DNA of 64,000 nt from Chrysomallon squamiferum (GCA_012295275.1 CM022665.1:7885976-7949975), one strand, 5' to 3'. Counted from the stretch's first letter, positions 14,167-29,060 are shown. Made by a program: numbers and translations. The notes: a model not told the origin generated them from the sequence alone.

Positions 14167-15012
14167 TTACATTCAGTCTAACACTATAACATCTCTATTA
14201 AACTATAATAATTCAAGCCATTGGGCAAAAATTAACAAAATATTTTGTTTGTCTTTGATGCATCCAACCACATATACATATATAGATTTTAAAAAGCCAT
14301 GCTTTGCAAAACAAAACACCAAATGAACCACAAGTTTAATAGCATCTTGTTTTTATTATCAGTAGATATAACAAACTGATTTACAAAACATTCTTATCAC
14401 ATAACTGGGTACATTATATTATGAACATGTCTGGGATGTGTTTTACCATTATGAATCATCAAGCAGATTGTCAGTATTTGCTTGAACATACCAGTGCTTT
14501 GACATCTTATATTTAATTTAATGGTAAAAAAAATAATCTTAAAAAAACCCATAATATAATAATAATTTTTTTTACAAAATTGATGTGTCAATAATATATT
14601 TTATAGAATCTTTTCTGCTAAGATATCAGCTCCTAGAGCTACAGTTCAACACCAGGATCCATTATCACTGATAAGATGGCTATGTTTCCTCAAACTAAAA
14701 TAAATGTTTGGAGAACAAATACAAAGTAGTATACTCTAGACAGACACATTTTTCAAAGTTTATACTCAGACATTGTTTCTTTACATCTCTCTTGACTCCA
14801 TCTCTTTTTAATTCTTTCTCTCTTTCTCTTTCATCTTGTCTCTCTTTCTTTCTTTTTCTCCATGTGTACTTCCTTGTCTCAACTGAATATAGTTTACCTG
14901 TAAATGCTGGAAGAAGAAACATTAATTGATACATTCCATATGTGCTTGAATTCTATAGTTCAAACTAAAACAGTAATCTTTTTTCTCTTTCTCTGTCCAT
15001 ATATGTTTCTTT

Positions 15013-15168
15013 ATGTATGCTGTATGCATGCATGCATGTATGTATGTATGTATATGCATGCATGCATGTATGTATGTATGTATGCATGTATGTATGTATG
15101 TATGTATGTATGTATTTATGAATGTATGTATGTATGTATGTATGTATGTATGTACATTCATGTATGTG
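15013..15168 (+). repeat. (ATGT)n / (ATGC)n tetranucleotide array
   Basis: About 155 bases of ATGT units with ATGC variants. Open frames of Met-Tyr-Val-Cys on one strand and His-Thr-Tyr-Ile on the other come only from the repeat. Confidence 0.95.
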
Positions 15169-16470
15169 AGTGTATAATTATGCATTTCAAAAACACATAT
15201 GTATCTGAGAAAAACAAAAGATAATACAACTTATTTTGATAAGACACTCGTGAAATTATTTATTTTACAATGACCGCTGTCTCACCCATCAATCAGATAA
15301 ATCTTAGAATAAGCCACAGAATCAATAGAGGCAGGTGTAACAAGGTTAAATCTGTCAATCACTGTTTGTCTTGTAGTTTCAGACTGATATTACTATAGAC
15401 AATTTGTATTCACTTTTATGGGAAAATATAGCATTTATGCAATCTGTTCTGATTTGTTACAAAATGTTTTTATTTAGAATTAAAATTGAAAAAAAAAAAA
15501 TTATATGAGTAAATATGGGATCAAAATTTTATGGTTTTTTATTTGTTTATTATTATTCTTGTGCAGTTGCTGGCAACGTTTTCACATAAGTGGACTAAAT
15601 ATGGAATTCAGACTAGCAAATAATGAAAAACATTCTAAACTGACATTCAGTGAAAAGCTGTTCTGATACCAGTGTAAAATATGTGTTGTCAACAATAACA
15701 ATATAATAAGCAATTAATAAGTTCATGTATATTCTTTCACACAACACACTGTTTTTTTTTTTTTTTTTCTGTTCATTTAAAGACAAACATGGCTTAATTA
15801 ATCATTGCCAGTGACTTGTAACATTACTGCTTTTAATATTTCTGTTCCCAAACTATTAATTTTATGTGTTGTTATCTGAAAGGAATGGTTAAATCAAAGT
15901 CAGATGTCCACAAAAGCTAGTACCAGTGCACTACAGGCAGTGCTGCAAAAAAAAGTGTTCTGCTTTGAATTCCTGTTACACTTCCATGCATACTCAGAAA
16001 CATGTGAGCTGACAAATGCCTAAACAGATGGAATTGCTTTTTAGCAAAACACATGGCATTTGTTTAATTGCTTTGGTGCAAGAATGCTTGCTGCAGATGT
16101 ATCAATGCAGATGCAAACTGTAGCCAAGTCTTGTCAGTAACATACAAGTGCACAGTGACACTAAAATATTTATACTCACGTATTATACTAATATTCACAG
16201 AGACAGGCTCTTTGAACATCAGAAGCAAACACTGCTAACATAGCAAGTTTATGTCATAGATATAAGAATAAAAAAAAATACCTTTTGACTGTGAAAGTAT
16301 GTGTATATGATATGAGTATGAATATTTGTGTATGTATAGTACTGTACATAATATGCATCTACTTATGTATATGTGGTCTGTTTATGGGCATTGGTGTGTG
16401 TGTATATGAGTGGATACTTGTGTTTGTGTATATCCATTTGTGAGTATCTATCTGAATCTGTATGTTTATC

Positions 16471-16472
<2 letters not shown>

Positions 16473-16505
<33 letters not shown>
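16473..16505 (+). repeat. (TG)n microsatellite
   Basis: Uninterrupted TG units. Confidence 0.97.
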
Positions 16506-16508
<3 letters not shown>

Positions 16509-17412
16509 AAGCACTGTAGAAATAAGATTATAAGAAAATTAGCTTAAGCAGGTTCTAAAAAATTGAAGCACAGTATACTGCAAAGAATGACTGTAATGAA
16601 AATATTGAAGATGTCCTTTAACTGTATAACATATACCATTAAGTGATGGAAAATGTTTGCTTTATTGCATGCCTTGTAAATATATAAATTTTATTCATTA
16701 ATAACAATTATTGCCTCGAAACCACAGATAATAAAATTAATTTGTTTAAAAGTCTTTGCTAATCTAATAAAATTAAACATTACTTAAACAGTAATTGCTT
16801 TTAAAAGGAATGAAAATTCATTTAGAGAAGAAAAAAAATGAAATTAATAGATAATTTCATTTCTCATCAAAAAATGTAAAATCTCGCTATATTATACAAA
16901 AAAAAAGTCTTTTTTCTTTAAGTATTAAAACTCTAATATTAGAACAAAATGACAGAAAAAAAATGATGAAGTTGACCAATAACAGACTCTTTTTCTACAT
17001 CCATTTTGTTGTTCCTGGCTTCCTCTTCACTTTAAAAATTCTGCTTCTGGCTATGGTATCTTGCATCCTGCCACAGATTTCATACAAGTCCCAGGAGGTA
17101 ACCAAATACAAAAGTTGTAGACAAACACAACCACAACACAAACTGGCAAGATGGACAAATAAATAGACTGTATGGTGCAGACAACCTGTACACACAGCTC
17201 AGACAAATAACAGTTGTAATTCATCAGCAACAACAACAACAGCCCAAGGCCAGGTTTAACCTAGAGTCACAGACACAATGGTTGACCACCCAAGTCAGGC
17301 CATCTATTTCCTCTCTTATAATCAATCTGCTGACCAGAGTTCTGTAATATACAGTATACACATGAAATAATTTGTATGAGATAAGCTAAGTTAAATTAAT
17401 AACAGATATAAT

Positions 17413-17416
17413 TAAT

Positions 17417-17460
<44 letters not shown>

Positions 17461-17477
17461 TTATTTAATTATTTAAA
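17413..17477 (+). repeat. (ATTT)n tetranucleotide array
   Basis: About 13 ATTT units, the last few with ATTTA variants. Confidence 0.95.
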
Positions 17478-20400
17478 AATGATGCTTTCTTTTTACTGCT
17501 TCATTGTTTAGTTTAAGATAAACTTCATGTATAAATGTACAGGTTGCTCAAGTTAGCAGAAATGATGGATACACTGATACAATTATTCATAACATATTAT
17601 TCTTTATTCACAATATGAATATATAACATGAGGAGCATTTTAAATATATAAATTCATAGTGATTTATTTGTAGCTGTGTTATAGTAATGCATTTGTGAAT
17701 AAATTTTATCACAATTCCAGCATTGTGGATTCAAAACATAACTTCTAATCCATAACAATATATGATCATACTTTGTAATATAAATGAATTCAGTGGGATT
17801 TTTTTTTTTTTTTAAAACATTGTATTGTTTTTATTTAATTTTCATTTTCTGAAAATATTATTTCACTCAGTAATTAAAAGAAGTAAAGAAAAATGTTTAA
17901 AACTGTAACCAAGACTGTATAACTTAAAAAAAAAAAGGAATGAGAAATCTAACAACATGAATTGTTATAAAACTTCTTTTTAAAAGGAAATTTTTATTAT
18001 TTGTTTTTCTTCACCTAGAACACACGCCCACTTTTACATGAAGTATTTGACTGACCAATACTTTCAGTACACATTTATTATCCATGGGACCATTAAAAAT
18101 GTTAGTATTTGTTTAAACTTGGTGTACAAGACTAGGGGCTGGCTGCTACAGCTAATTGGCACATCCTTAATGAAATAAACAGATTGAAAGGTTAACTGAC
18201 ACAGTAACCAAGAACATTGCCTAAAATGTTCCTACAGCCTTGATTTCAGCTTGGAGCATTACAGTGAATGTCTCAGTAATTGTTTGATGTCCATGTTTCA
18301 GGTACAGAAGGCAATTACCGCACTATCACTGGGTTACATCATTTAACCACCTCAAACAGATGTGTAGCTGCTAAATTTTCTATCTCTAAATTATAGCCAA
18401 ATTCCTTTCCACCTCAATTACAAACCATTACCACTATTCATTTCATCCTTGCCCATGTCCAGCCACTGTTAATTAAGGTTTGTTGCTGTCCTGCCGTCTT
18501 TCTTGACCAGTGGTCTGAGAAGCAGGCTAATTATAGTTCATTAGAAACAGACAGTACACAGGGCAAAACAAACCAAACACTGTGCCTTCCATAAAAAAAT
18601 GTTTTTGGAAATAAGAATAAATGTTTTTTATGACACCTTATTCCAAATAATATTAATTGTTATTAGGTATAAAAAATATAGTTTGTGTGGAATGAATCTA
18701 TAAGAAAAGAAACCCACTGTTACAGCTTTTTGTTTTACCAGCAAAGGATATTTCATGGAAGACCATATATTCTAAATTCTTTGATAAGTCATTCTTGGAA
18801 TATTAGCTGTAACATGAAACAGGCCAGCAGATACCCTATAGCACTACTGTGATTCAAAGAATAAAACTTAAAGAGCCATATTTGATATCTGACAAAATTA
18901 TTTATGGAATTTAGTACTTCCTCAGTCAGCTTAGTTCTATGTTTTATTCAAAATATTTTGCAAATACGTGTATGATTATTAACATAAAGATACAAGTTAA
19001 CTTATTATAGATTTCATACATCTCTGTTTGACATTGATGAACTGAATACATCGTTAAGGTTTCAGTTATTTTGGGGGTTTGATTATCAGTTTTAGGAAGT
19101 TCAGGTTATCTAATCTTTATTTCTAAAGTTAAAACTTCCACATTAGTTTTTAGTTTGTTGATAAACAAGTTGCACCAGTGATAGAAGGAGCAAATGACCT
19201 GTGACCATTTCAAACCTTCTTCAATATTACCAGATAAATTCACAGTAACAAATTAAATTTGCCTATTATCAGAGACAACATTATTCTGTCTCCTGTCTTT
19301 TGAACTGCTGTAGTTTTAAGGAAGTAGTTAGTCCTGAACAGATATTTGAAGATTATTCTCAGACACATGTAGTAAGCTTTGTCTTTGTCACTGAAGGGAC
19401 CATCTTGGAACTAATTGACTTGTTGATCATCTGACTGTTTGACTCAAGTGGGGGCTCAAGAGGTTCAATTTGTTAGACATTATTTTCTGCCATGCATCAT
19501 CTATTGATTTATTCTGTCAGAAAATCACCAGTAATTTCTTGAGATTGATGAAGTACCCAGATTCATAGAGATAACCAGATAAGAATGAAAAGATAAAAAA
19601 AAAAAAAATGTTGATGTATCCTTATCTCTCTGCATGGTTGACACATGCTAGATTAAACATCACAATTTTGTTTTTTAAAAATTGAACAGAATTAAAATTT
19701 TAATCAGTTGTGAAATTTCTGTTACTATCTGTTGCTCTCTGAAAATAATAGAATCAGATTAAATGAATCAGACAAGTTACAACATCAATGTGATTATCAG
19801 AATTTTTTTAAAACATTTTTTTGTCAAAATCATTTAGATTATTTAGTAATAATCATCTGAAAACAAATAAACAAACAAATTATTACAGGTACCAGATCAT
19901 TTGTCCATATTCCAGAAAACCTGCTTTACAAGTGAAAAAAGTTTGATCTGTCAAATACATTTCATTGCTTATTTAATACTAAAACATATTTATTGAGCCT
20001 TGGTCCAGAAAACTGAAAAAATCCAGACATTCAAGCTACCTCTGGTCCCAACTTTACCCAGATAAACAGTGTGGCACCTATTCTGTCATTAATTATTCTT
20101 TCAGTGCTTGAAACACATTGACATAACAGAGTGATAAACTTTATCATAGCTTAATGTCGTTTTAGGTTTGTATTAATTAAACATTTACTTTTACTTTATT
20201 CTTAAACATGTACAAAAATGATTATTGAATGAATAAAGCTTAATATATTTATGGTTGGATGGACAGCTGACTGGATTAAAACCTGTTTATAATATGGAAT
20301 AGTCTTTGAGGGTTAGACAAATGACCATGATATTTAGTAGATCAGTTATGTGTTAAAGAATTGAAAAAATCTAACCTTAATATAAAAGGTTATTGTTTTG

Positions 20401-20885
20401 GTAACTAAAAGTTAAAGAAGGTTTAAGTGGTTTTTCATTTGCAAATATCGGAGGTCCAGAATAGTTTATTTTAGCAAGCAGAACATCTCAATAACAGTTG
20501 ATCTGTTTAATATATAGAGACCATTTGGCAAAAGACATACTGTCCATTATCTAAAGTTTATAAACCAATGCTGCACTTTACAACACAGCTGCACATTTTG
20601 TTCTAAATGTCAGTTATCACTGAAGATGAGCCAGAGTAAACAGTGGTAAAATGAAAACCACAAAAATGTTCAAACACATAAACAGCTGGGTATTAGGAGA
20701 TAAACAAAATGAATAAAGGTTTCATTTTAAAAAGTTGCAAACTAAATTAATGAGTACTGAATGTTTTATCTATATCCTTGCATATCCAGGTATTCTTTCT
20801 CTCTCTCTCTCATTCTGTACACACACCCAGACAAGCACATGCATACATACATACATATAAAACATTCACATCAGTATGTATACCT

Positions 20886-20905
20886 CTGTGTGTGTGTGTG
20901 TGTGT

Positions 20906-20937
<32 letters not shown>
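20886..20937 (+). repeat. (TG)n microsatellite with one interruption
   Basis: TG units with a single TC change near the middle. Confidence 0.97.
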
Positions 20938-21233
20938 TTTTGCATGTGTATGAAGTTAAGCTGTAGAAGAAATGAACACTTTTAGTTAAATTTTATTTTG
21001 TATAGAAATTATTTTAGTCGATGATTAATAGGAATGTAGCAAAGTTTTAAAACATAACCAAAGCATTTCTACTTCAAAAAAGTATTAATATAATTAAATC
21101 AGTATTCCAGCAAAAAAGTTCATTTTGAAAAAGACAAAGCACAATTATATATTAAATATAGGACAAAATAGAATCACAACAATGAGAAGACCACACTTAA
21201 AACAAGCAAAAAAAAACCCTGTACACATCTTAA

Positions 21234-21972
21234 TAAACATTTCAAACATAATTATAAACTACCTAAGAGATACAGATAAGCACTTAAATTAGCACACTTT
21301 CTCACATTTTGTTTCATTAAAAACAAAATATTGAAATGTCCAGTGTACATACTTAGATCCCTTAGTTAAATAGCACTAATTATATTAGAAAAGTCTGGGA
21401 AACATCAGGGTTCCCTGTATTAATTATATGAATGTATATTAAAGTAAGTAATTGAAACCGGTTGTAAATCATGACCTTAAGCCCTAGTGTAGATAGTTTT
21501 ATCAAATTTATGTTCTAAGATAACTTTGGTTATGGCACCTAGCTAAAAAACACCATCACCTTTGTAAATTAACTCTACATGTGTTCAGAATTACAGGTTA
21601 AACCACAAAATTTGTACAGCTAAACTATATGATAAGCTGCAGGTGTGTGTATTATAATTTTTACATTTTAAGTAAGAATACAAGTAAAAGAAAAACTGTC
21701 AAAAGCTTAGAAACTTCTTTAAATATAACATAAAAGGTTGCCTAAATTATTTATTATTAAACTACTGAACACAGAGTTTGAAATTAACTTCTAAAAGTAT
21801 TTATAAATAATAATAAGATGAAAATAAAGCATAGAAGAAAATATGCAACAAACTTACAAAAACAATTTCATGAAAATTAAACTAAAGATATTTTAATAAT
21901 AAATTTAAGTGTGCTAATTTAAGTGCTTATCTGTAGCTCTTAGGTAGTTTATAATTATGTTTGAAATATTTA
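21234..21972. repeat. 739-bp fold-back element with 66-bp inverted arms
   Basis: Positions 21234-21299 and 21907-21972 are reverse complements over 66 bases with only two mismatches by hand alignment. The 607-bp middle is AT-rich with no coding frame. Similarity stops sharply at both ends. This is the shape of a fold-back or MITE-like element or an inverted duplication. I see no clear target-site duplication. Confidence 0.9.
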
Positions 21973-23350
21973 TTTTTTATACAATATTTCAGACATAAAT
22001 TATTATTAACAAAAAATATATTTATCAATATTATAATAATACTTTTCAAACATTATAATTAAATAAAATCATAAATGAAAATAAATCTATTAAACACAAT
22101 ATTTTCATGTTAAATTTGGCTACTTTGTTGATTATTGACATATCTGACATTGCTGGAGGCTACAATTCTCTCAAGGCTGATATTCACATATGAACAAAGC
22201 ATATGACTATGAGTCACCATGGTGATAGTTTCTATAGTAAAATAAGCTACGCACAGGTACACAAAGAGAACAAAGAATATGAGTTGTCACAAATTATCTG
22301 TCCAGACTGGGTAACAAAGAATTGGTTTCAAAATGTCATGGAATTATATTTTTATGAGTCTTTCGTGATACAGTTTGGTTAATTAGTAATATTTATAGGG
22401 TTTTTTTACCACATCTTCATTGGCCTTAAATATATTAGTACCAGATAGCATCTGTTAATGTTCACATTAAAAACAAATTTTATGTGTTACTTTGTCCTCG
22501 TAGATTTTAAAATGTAGGTTCTGTTATTAGGGAATAATTTGTTCAAAATTTATTAATAAAACTTTAGAAATTATTATGTTATACAGAGTGTAAATGTTTG
22601 TAAATTAAACAAATATTCATTATATTTTTTAATTTTTCTTATTTTGATTAAATTGAATCAGTTATTCATGATGATAATAAAATTTGTATATCACCTAATA
22701 TTTATATGTATATATGCATCTAAGTCTACATGTATATATATAAGTTTTTGTCATACATTAATAAATGTATGTGTAACAATTCATGGTTGTTAATAATATT
22801 CTTTGATCTATAATTGTTTTCTTATTGCTTCTGTTTCATTTTACAAAAGGAATATTATTATTATTCATAGTTGTTGTTTATCATTTTTTTCTATACTGAA
22901 CTTAGTAACTCTGATACAAAATTAACTCACAGTTTCTGCTTTGATTCATTTTCCATCTATTTGATAAATAAACACATTTGTTAGTTTTGTTATAATTTCT
23001 GTTGTTTGTGCTGGCTTTTTCAAGTTGATTCAGAGTTAAACTGTTTGACATGTGTGTTAGTATGTAAAGATATATCTCTGTTTACTGTTTCCAGCACCAT
23101 ATGTGTGTATGCAGTGTAAATAGACTAACACTACTCTCATTACAAAAACAGGTATGGTTCAAAGCTACCAAGTGCAGGTGCAGTCATATTTACTAAAACA
23201 ATCACTGTCATAATATTTTGTGATTTTGTTCTGAGGTCAATCTCTTTCTTAGTTTCTCTCTCTCTTGTTGTTTTTCTCTTTATCTTACTTTCCGTAAGTC
23301 CATCCATCCATGCAGTTATCTGTCACACACATACTCACAAACACCCAGGT

Positions 23351-23351
<1 letters not shown>

Positions 23352-23382
<31 letters not shown>
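23352..23382 (+). repeat. (AC)n microsatellite
   Basis: Uninterrupted CA units. Confidence 0.97.
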
Positions 23383-23384
<2 letters not shown>

Positions 23385-24573
23385 TTTAAACTTGGTTGAA
23401 GAGTAGCAGAATGCTTAAAGCACAAACATTTACATTTCTGTCTTAATAAAAATACAAAGTATTGTAGTAATATGTAGTCTGCATTGACTGGTAAAAGATT
23501 TTCATGTCTGATATTATAAATAAAACAGCAGATATGTGGAGAAAAAGACTATATAACAATTTAAAAAATTAAAATTGAAATACACAGATAAATACACCAC
23601 AGTACACACAGTACACACAGTTCACACATACACAAACATAATTAGATAATGTGATAATGACAAAATGAATTTAAGAAGTAAATTTACATTTAAAACACAA
23701 ACCAATATTTCATTGTTAAGAATACAAGAATTATTAATAATAATAATAATAGACATATTTTAACTGGCTGTGTATGTGCATGTGGGCATGCATTCATGTC
23801 TGATAGTGTATGCGTATTTGACCAGATGTATGTAAGTATCAGCAGGTATTATACAGGACAAGTAATATGGATTGCGTTTGTACATTGTTCTTGCACTAAA
23901 TGTCAGCTCTACATGAAAAAAACATCTGGCTGTTGGTGTAAGTACCAATTACTGCTGCTTCCAAGATAATCTGACACTAGTTGCTCATGGATTTCACTTA
24001 ATGTGCTTTTGATTTGGTTCAGTTATAATTCACAGCAGAATTTTCTTTCTCATTATACCATTATAGCAGTTTTAATGCAGTTAGCCTCACATTTTATAAT
24101 AATAATAATAATGACCTATTTCTAATAATGATTATATATCATTAATATATTAATAAATGTTATGAATATTTGTTCAAACAAATCACCTAACAAAAGAAAG
24201 ATATTTCTTATTATTTTGTAAAATTTCTAATATAATTTGTCAGTCCAATTTTGTTGAGGAAAATGATTTAGAGGGAAAAGGAAAGAAGGAGAATGGAGGA
24301 TCAAAGAACAAATTCAGCTTATAAGAAGTTTGGTCTTGTCAGAATAATTGAAAAATAAACATTCAAAAAAAGTTTGAGTTAATTACATTTAACCCAGTGT
24401 TGAGAGGGAAAAAAATTGAAAACAGATTTTGACCAAATCATAAACATTTCTTTATGGCCATTATGCCCCAGGACTTTTGTTGTATATCTAAACATAATTT
24501 ATTCAGCATATGAACTGACTGGAATATACAAAGCCAGATTTGTTTAGAAGCTTGGGGGCTTTTTTCCTCAGAT

Positions 24574-24622
24574 CTGAATGTACTATTTGGATTACATCCA
24601 TAAAAATAAATAGTACATTCAG
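24574..24622. repeat. Perfect 15-bp inverted repeat, 19-base loop
   Basis: Arms CTGAATGTACTATTT at 24574-24588 and its exact complement at 24608-24622. Confidence 0.9.
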
Positions 24623-26547
24623 TGATTCCAATGATCAAACACTATCCTCAAGGTCATTTTAATAACAACAGAATAGCATGTGGCCAATTAATTTTCAGAT
24701 ACAAAAAAACAACATAGGCGGTAGTACAGAAAAAGTTAAAAACAAAACTGGTTGATTAATTTGATAAAATACCTATTTATTACTTCATAACTTTGTTGGT
24801 TATCTATTTTAACTGAAAACTGAAGTTTATTTATGCTATTGAGACTGGGGAAAATTGGTTTATTAATTTAATAAAATATATAAAATAGAGTACTGGTAAT
24901 GCCATAAGCTTGAAACTGAAACTATAATGAATAAAGTATCTTTATTAATTTAATAAAATGTATACAGACTTGGTTGTTTTGTTTCAAGATTTTGTTTAAA
25001 ACGTGTAAGACAAGGCTAATGTTATTGTATAATGCTTCTTGTGCTGTCAGAACTATTTTACAAGCTTTCTCACAAATAGCTCTGTAGCAAAGTGGCCACT
25101 TGAACAGGTTGAATGAACTTGTAAAAAGACACAGCTGATTATCATATTTACTTGTTCACCATTTCTGCTAGTTGATTCTTGAGAGATAGTTTATAGAAGA
25201 TTTTTTTCTTATACTTTTTTTTTATAACTGTCAAGCATGTATATTTAACTGAAGTTTGCTGAAATGGTGTATTTACTTCATATTAAGCGAATGAACATTT
25301 GTTTGACAACATTTTATATTAACAGTTATGAGGCTACATGTTAACCATTAATTTTTTTTAAAACAATCATAACAGCAACTAAAGAAACCTAATCCATGGA
25401 TTATTGCTATTGATTTGCCATAGCTGAATTTTATATGTACCTTCCCAAATACAGGAAAATGTAAGTCACTAATCAGACCTAATCAGAATGGGTAGGAGAG
25501 TTGATCCCACAATCCATTATATATGTATCCTCTTTGTCTCAGTGGTCTTTAATCATGCTATAATAGACATGTAATAAAACATTGCTGTCATTCCTTTCTT
25601 TGTTCTCAACCTTGAATTAGTCCTTGCAGTACAAACACTGCATTCATAATATTCAGTGTTTTTAGTACAAATGTTTATTTTTCTAATTATTTTCCTTTTA
25701 TAGCTGAGTGTGAATTGTTTGAGTTTTTATAATTTTATTTATTATTAGTTGTTTTGGGTTTTTTTTCTCAAGTATCAAGTTGGGGAGTTTTGGGGTATTA
25801 TTTTGTTTGATGATAATTAACTGGCTGTTTTATTAATATTCTTCATTTTTTTCCTTCAATTTTTCCATAATGTTTTTAAAGTAACTTATTTCAAAAAATT
25901 TAAATTAACCTGGCCTAATTATACAAGAGACAATTTATTTCCCCAGTTTGGTTAATATCAAGAAAGGACACGTAGCTATAACTATTATTAGAGACAGTGA
26001 AATGATAAATCATTGTAAACAGTCGTCTTGGTCAATAGGTGATTTATATTTCACTAATTATTTCTTTTCTAATTCACAAACTTTGCCTAAAATAGATAAC
26101 CTTGACTCAAAATTTGTGAGCTGTGAAATTTTGTCAAGTTTTAACAAATTGATAAATTGATTCAGATAATTAATACATGGTCAAGATGCCATGATTAATA
26201 TTTATAAAATATTATTAAATTTGTCCTTTGTTAATTAAATATAATTATTATATCTTAGCTATAATAGCATTCAGAATAAAAAAATGTCAGTTTTTTAATT
26301 TGGTATATTACAAAGACACATTAGCATAATTAACAGTAATTAATATTTTATTTAGTACAATAAAAATATTTTATATGTGGAATAATAACTGATTTATCTA
26401 GCATTTTATAATATGATATGAAACGTTAATTGGCAATAAGATAGAACTTAGTGAATGATTTTTTTATTATTTTCCTTCTCTATATTTCCTGAAGGTGCTT
26501 CAGAGTAAATTTCATCTGTCTCATACACATCATAACATTTATTAATC

Positions 26548-26580
26548 CAGTATGGCATATCAGTAATGTATGCCATACTG
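26548..26580. repeat. Perfect 12-bp hairpin, 9-base loop
   Basis: Arms CAGTATGGCATA (26548-26559) and TATGCCATACTG (26569-26580). It sits at the left edge of a GC-richer block to about 26870. Confidence 0.9.
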
Positions 26581-26991
26581 TACACGTATTTCCTGCAAAC
26601 TTACAAGCAAACCACACCCCCATTGATACTTTCCCCTTTGAGGTGTCATATTTACACACCTGGTGGGAATGAATACCTGTCCTGCTGAGTTCCAGGTGTC
26701 AGAAACTCTTGAAGACAATGGTATCTTATCAGCAGACGGCATCAGTGGTGATGAGTACCTCATGAAGCTAATAGAGCTGAAAATTGGTCTGTTCAGTCCA
26801 CTGTGTGGGCTATCACACTCTATAACTTCATCTTCTGTGTATTTGTAATCCTGTTAGTCTGTGCAGTAGAGCGTTAAGGCTATCATAGACTATACATCAT
26901 CACTACACATTATCTTTAATATCAAAGGAAGAAAAAAAAAGAAGAAAAAAAAAGATGGTGTGAATGAATTCTTCATTTTTCTAGACTGTTC

Positions 26992-27017
26992 TTTTTTTTT
27001 TTTTTTTTTTTTTTTTT
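26992..27017 (+). repeat. Poly-T tract
   Basis: About 26 consecutive T, preceded at 26931-26954 by a purine-rich GAAGAAAAAAAA duplication. Confidence 0.95.
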
Positions 27018-29060
27018 CATATACTGAAAGCAGAACAGTGGTTTCTGTAATCCTGCATGTAGCCTATCACTGTTGTCTAAGGTAAACTGTGTTTTATATG
27101 TATTAAGTATCAAATAAAATAAATTGTATATGCACACTGACCAGAATATATAACTTAACTATATAAAAGTGATTTGATCAAACCTGGACATTAATTCCTT
27201 GTAATTATAATAATCAGTTGAATCTTACATTTCTATACATATTTTAAATACTTTTAAAATATGGTCAGATCATTTTAACATACTTTTTAGATTCAGATCT
27301 ATTAGCTTTAGTCCACAACACATATTAACAAGGTTACAACCTAATGGTATTATACCATATTATTAAACAGTCTTAAATTGCAAAATTATTTTTTAATTTT
27401 ACACTATGTATTTAGAAACAATATTCCAAAGTTGTACTATTATTTTCAATAACTGTATAAATCTAAACAAACAAGGCTTTATTTACAATATAGATAAAAT
27501 TTGTCCTGAAAGAAGATGACTGCACTTTAAGTTGGTGCTTACTATGATTGCATCACATGATTCAAAGCTACTTTTTGTGTTATAAAATCCCACTAACATT
27601 AAATAGTTTAAATTCTTTTTAAAATGGTGATTTTCTGACTTCCTCTTTTGGAATAAATCCGAAATATTTGTTGCATCATTTCACTTCACCAAATAATGAA
27701 TTGTTCTGTATTTGGAATAATTATTTTCAGATTAAAATAAGATAAAAATACCTAAAATGTTTATCACTGCCAACCTAGAAATTCTTTCAACTGAGTTCCA
27801 ATTTAAAGAAGAAAAAAAATTCATCAGATGTTTCTATCAACTTTTTTTCTCTCTCTCTGCCAGTTGAAACAGTGTTGCTGCCAAACATGATAAGTCTGAT
27901 CTTAACCAGTTGACCTCAACCATCTACAGGTGAAAGACAAATACAGAGAAAAAAATATTTACTTTCCACTGTTTTTAATGTTCCATTCTGCTCAGTTAAA
28001 AGTCAAATATTTATTGAAGAAGGCCACTAGAAAGCTAATATCCCGTTTTAGTGGTCAGGGGTTCAATCTGGAGAGACAAGAAAATAAATTTCATGATCAT
28101 GGGAGATCAACCTTTCTGATTTAAAAAACCCACAAATCTGATAACAACTCTAACACAACATCCTGTCTGGCATGTTCAGGACTGGCACATTTTTGAGTGA
28201 TTTTTTGTTAAAATCATCATGAAATTTTTATTAGGACAAATTTTGCCAGCAGTTCTTTATATATTTTAGAATATCTATAATTAAAAAAAAGAAGAGATTA
28301 CTAAATATTTTGTCAGCTGTTCTTGGTTCTTTACTTTTCATAACTTAAAGAAAACTGTTTGTGTGTTTTGGAGATTAACTGACCAAAATATAAATACTTT
28401 AAAATACTGTATACACCAGTTTTTTTCTATTCCAAACAGGTGCATTATGATAATGGGTTGTTATTACATGTCCTGAAGTTTTTGTTTTTTACTTCATATT
28501 TTCAGTAAAGCTAAAACACTAATTAAATTATTAACTGGATGTTGTTAATAAATATGTAGCTTAGACTTTTAAGAAAGATTATAATGAATCAAGTGGACTG
28601 TAGCAGACGTGAAGATAAAACACAATTAATCCTAGACACAGCATTAATTAACACCAGATTATCACCACAAATAAAAACATTTGTAAAAACAAAAATAAGC
28701 ACAAAAATGTACCTCTCAGTTGCACACACACATTACCTAAAATAGCAAGATGGTCAGTAGATTTTTGTGTAAGAAAACAAGTAGAAGAAAAAACATAAGG
28801 AGATTAATGAGTGGCAGAAGCTTGACGTCTAAAGGCTTTTTTAACAGAAGACTTACCTATCACATTAACACACAGTGGCAGATGTACCTAACAGATGACC
28901 GCTGCTCCAGGTTAATTTTCAAGCCCAGTCAGGAAGTGAGCCAAAATAAATCTGTTCTAAGCAGAAAGCTTGGCCATAGTTGTTAAGTTAATGCAGGAGA
29001 CTGAGTTTTACAGGTGAAAAATGTCAGATTAATTCCCATCAACTCTGTTATATTTTCTCA

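Noticed and set aside
14904-15224. Open frames of 106 and 87 codons on the two strands
   Set aside because: Both follow the ATGT/ATGC tetranucleotide array and have repeat-only composition.
16995-17195. Minus-strand frame ending in a basic segment that looks protein-like
   Set aside because: No acceptor precedes the plausible part, and the upstream part is a Cys/Leu-rich translation of CA-rich DNA. It shows how easily chance frames look real here.
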